Source: Culex pipiens pallens (taxonomy: Eukaryota > Arthropoda > Insecta > Diptera > Culicidae). Taken from it: a stretch of 64,000 nt of DNA. The notes beneath the pieces were generated by a model. That model saw only the letters and a program-made list of their open reading frames with translations, searched no databases and was not told the origin of the DNA. The position numbers were made by a program, and so were the translations under genes. Shown here piece after piece: positions 62,601 through 64,000 of this stretch; position 1 is the first letter of the stretch, and every line of letters begins with the position of its first letter. The stretch lies in assembly GCF_016801865.2 (NCBI RefSeq), contig NC_068937.1:116785068-116849067 (forward strand), given 5' to 3'.

Positions 62601-64000
62601 AGGGAATAAGGAAAAGTCATGGCAGATGGAGAGCAAGTATAGGGCAGAGAAAGTGAATGCGAGTTCAGTTAAGATTTGGTCTGATAAGGATTTAAAATGG
62701 ACTGATCTCACCGAATTCCTCGATGATGGCTTGCGTTTCTTCTAGAACTGGTCTTCATGACTCGAAATCATTTGCGCAGCAAACTTGCCTCCTCAGCTAA
62801 ATCCTTGATATTTTAGAGGACAACCAGGCAATTACTTCAGTTCAGAACCCACTCCGGTCATGGCCCTCGGAATGCCATTATGTCACCGAATCCATCTCAG
62901 GCCCCATTTCCCAACGGAGTTTGTCCTCACTTCACGGAACATGCCATGCATGATGCTACTGACCACAATACTACATTTTCTAGAACTAGTGCCAAAACGG
63001 TTCTGGCACTGCGTAAAACACACGGAAAATTCTTTTTAAAGCTTTTGCTACACTGCACCCAGCTGATTTTTATCCACAAACTTTTCCTCTATTGAAAACA
63101 GTAGTTCAATTGATGGGGGACATTCCTCCTCTTCATCGGAGATTTAACGATACGCGAGGGACCACGGGACGGAACGTAACCGACGACTTTGTATAAAGAT
63201 ATCTTCATTAATTTTAACTGAAAATATTTTTTTTCATCAAAAATGACGCGAGCGAAAATTTTGCGACCTTCCTATTACGCGACCTACTTCGATGATTTCA
63301 GATGGTGTCATTGATGGTTCTAAATTCAGGGACCAGAAATAGTAAATTTAAATGAAAAATTAATCACGATATGTAAAATACTTCTACAAACAACACAAAG
63401 AAAATCTTGCTTTGAATTACACATTCTGAAACAAGATTTGATTTTTTTCTTAAACAAACATGGCCGAGAAATGGCCAGAGCCTTAAAAATGTGTTACCAT
63501 ATTGTTGCAGTTTGCTTGTTTATTAGGAAACTTGTCCTTAGATCACGTACTTTAATCTCTGAGACAAAATAATGTCGTACGGTGGAAACACGCCTCATCA
63601 ACCCCATGATCAACCTATTCGTAATCATCATCCTTTTTCATCAAAATTCAAATCCAACATCATCATTAAACATCTAACATCATCCTATCCATTCCGGTAC
63701 ATTCCTAATGATTCCTCTTGGCGATGCTTCCTCTTCCAGACAGCACGCGAAATCCATACCCGACCCAGACAAGCCCCAACTGAGCGAAATCCATTCCTCG
63801 AGTGGTTGGCAAGTTTGATTGGTACCACTACGACCACTGCAGCCCCTCCACTAACACCAGCCACCAACTGTGCCTCCTGCAGTAAGTATTGCTAGATGGG
63901 ATCCCAAATGTGCCCTAATCAAAGTGCCTTGTAGAATGTGGTCGTACCAACAAGGCGACTCGAATCGTGGGCGGAACGGAAACCGCTGTCAACCAGTATC
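56686..64000 (+). CDS. Gene D: secreted S1A serine protease, partial (N-terminus through activation site)
   Basis: Exons (plus): 56686-56769, 63740-63881, 63935 to beyond the window. Exon 1 encodes 28 residues, a clear signal peptide (MKFLASNLAI, then SSALLLILGCILVG), ending phase 0 at CAT|GTAAGT. Exon 2 (acceptor CTCTTCCAG) reads in frame: a propeptide with NPFLEWLASLIG (46-57), a Thr/Ala/Pro linker, then CASC. The donor TGCA|GTAAGT is phase 1; exon 3 (acceptor TTGTAG) supplies KCG and then R85-IVGG, the zymogen activation site. His, Asp and Ser exons lie to the right. The ATG at 56686 is preferred to one 39 codons upstream because the signal peptide starts there. Linking exon 1 to exon 2 across 7 kb is inferred from matching phase and strand and because exon 2 has no signal of its own. 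It is the only plus-strand member. Confidence 0.8.
57418..57857. mobile_element. Hairpin-rich element, family C, copy 4
   Basis: The cleanest unit of the family: AGTAGTTTATGCAACAAGTT, the TTTATCCAACGAGG hairpin, GAGTGCTGAAAAAATC, two AAAAGTTCAACTTTTCAG-type palindromes, and the end TTTCACGACGGAATTGCAAA. Confidence 0.8.
58290..58348. mobile_element. Solo end of the TAGAGCG hAT family
   Basis: AAAATTCCCAGGAATTC, then GGGAAATTGGTCGCTCTA, matches the right terminus of the element at 28484-32732 with one base difference in the last 18. The left part is absent. Confidence 0.6.
58733..58914. mobile_element. Palindromic MITE, 182 bp
   Basis: CCCAGTCAACTCAATCGG and its near-perfect inverse CCGATTGACTTGACTGGG bound arms that also contain GGAATTCTGAAACGG and CGTTTCAAACGCAACAACCG with their inverses. 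Confidence 0.8.
59015..60365 (-). mobile_element. FB copy 4, 1351 bp, inverted, TSD ATGT
   Basis: Same element as copies 1 and 3 but reversed: the AGCAG sub-end is now at the left and the CCCGATTTCG sub-end at the right, and the spacer is inverted. ATGT flanks both sides (59011-59014, 60366-60369). It inserted at the very tip of the foldback at 60368-60891. Confidence 0.9.
60368..60891. mobile_element. Second foldback family, 524 bp
   Basis: GTAACAAAAATGACTTTTTG and its inverse bound arms of about 120 bp (GGCGGGCATTCAGGGGTTTG, GCGCTCCGCCCTTCAATTTT and inverses). The middle of about 280 bp is not mirrored. The open frames in both arms (e.g. 60450-60851) are by-products of the repeat. Confidence 0.8.
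60959..61207 (+). mobile_element. tRNA-headed SINE, TSD TTGCATGGA
   Basis: Head TTGTGGCGCGGTGATTAACG and B-box GGGTTTGATTCCCGCC, then a TTCTATCGGATGGGGAAGT body like the SINE at 22039-22254, with a different 3' end. TTGCATGGA lies at 60950-60958 and 61208-61216. Confidence 0.75.
61320..61562 (-). mobile_element. SINE with a tRNA-Ser-like head
   Basis: On the minus strand the head reads GAGCCACGTAGCCTAGTGGC, a CCGCCTCGAAAGCGG arm whose loop would read CGA, and GGGGTTCAAATCCCGGCTAG. The body continues to about 61320. Target duplication not found. Family differs from the other SINEs here. Confidence 0.6.
61893..63292 (-). mobile_element. Candidate truncated LINE with TTGAT-repeat tail and 23-bp TSD
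   Basis: A 23-bp direct repeat (61870-61892 and 63293-63315, containing TTTCAGATGGTGTCATTG) brackets 1400 bp. Immediately inside the left copy is a TTTGA/TTGAT microsatellite, as expected for the 3' tail of a minus-strand LINE ending in short tandem repeats. No reverse transcriptase was recognised; it would be 3' sequence only. An imperfect internal duplication (GTCAATGCGGATGGA with ATCCCCTCACAA) occurs at 62408 and 62519. Confidence 0.5.

Larger units (their letters stand above)
56770..63739. other. Intron 1 of gene D, packed with mobile elements
   Basis: About 7 kb. Identified contents are listed separately: family C copy, hAT end, 182-bp MITE, FB copy 4, a second foldback, two SINEs and a candidate LINE. 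The remaining stretches (56800-57410, 57870-58280, 63320-63720) show no gene or clear repeat. Confidence 0.6.

Overview
The window looks like nuclear DNA of a mosquito, most likely a culicine (Culex-like). It is AT-rich, has short spliced exons far apart, and most of its length is small non-coding transposons: foldback elements, hAT, TTAA and TA MITEs, tRNA-headed SINEs and 5'-truncated LINEs. The species call is inference. No bacterial operons, CRISPR arrays, rRNA or convincing free-standing tRNA genes were seen.

The only genes I can support are five members of one family of secreted S1A (trypsin-fold) serine proteases. Gene 1 (minus, 1537-1777) shows only its first coding exon; its catalytic part lies beyond the left edge. 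Gene A (minus, five exons, 18620 to 13273, 290 aa), gene B (minus, four exons, 35847 to 33812, 356 aa) and gene C (minus, three exons, 46830 to 42657, 372 aa) can be read completely. Gene D (plus, exons at 56686-56769, 63740-63881 and 63935 onward) runs off the right edge just after its activation site. In every one a phase-1 intron splits the codon immediately before the Cys-Gly that precedes the R-IVGG cleavage site. Each also has a signal peptide and a Cys-x(1-2)-Cys-x-Cys-Gly N-terminal cysteine cluster, and the three complete genes end in a C-terminal Cys-x-Cys. Genes C and D, and more weakly B, share a short NPxLxWLA-type motif in the propeptide. This is a tandemly expanded cluster of predicted trypsin-specificity zymogens. 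The sequence does not say which cascade they serve.

Layout: 1-13 kb holds gene 1 exon 1 and several inverted-repeat elements; 13-19 kb gene A with a 4.2 kb first intron; 19-28 kb foldback copies; 28.5-32.7 kb a hAT-type element carrying a minisatellite element (164-bp unit, about 13.6 copies) and a SINE; 33.8-35.9 kb gene B; 36.7-41.9 kb repeats, including a second hAT-type element that itself contains a foldback copy; 42.6-46.8 kb gene C; 48-56 kb repeats, a LINE relic and unassigned sequence; 56.7 kb to the end gene D, whose 7 kb intron is full of nested elements. Target-site duplications could be read for many insertions, so their order of arrival can be worked out.

Limits: gene models come from reading frames, splice consensus and family conservation without transcripts. 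Element superfamily calls rest on termini and target duplications only.
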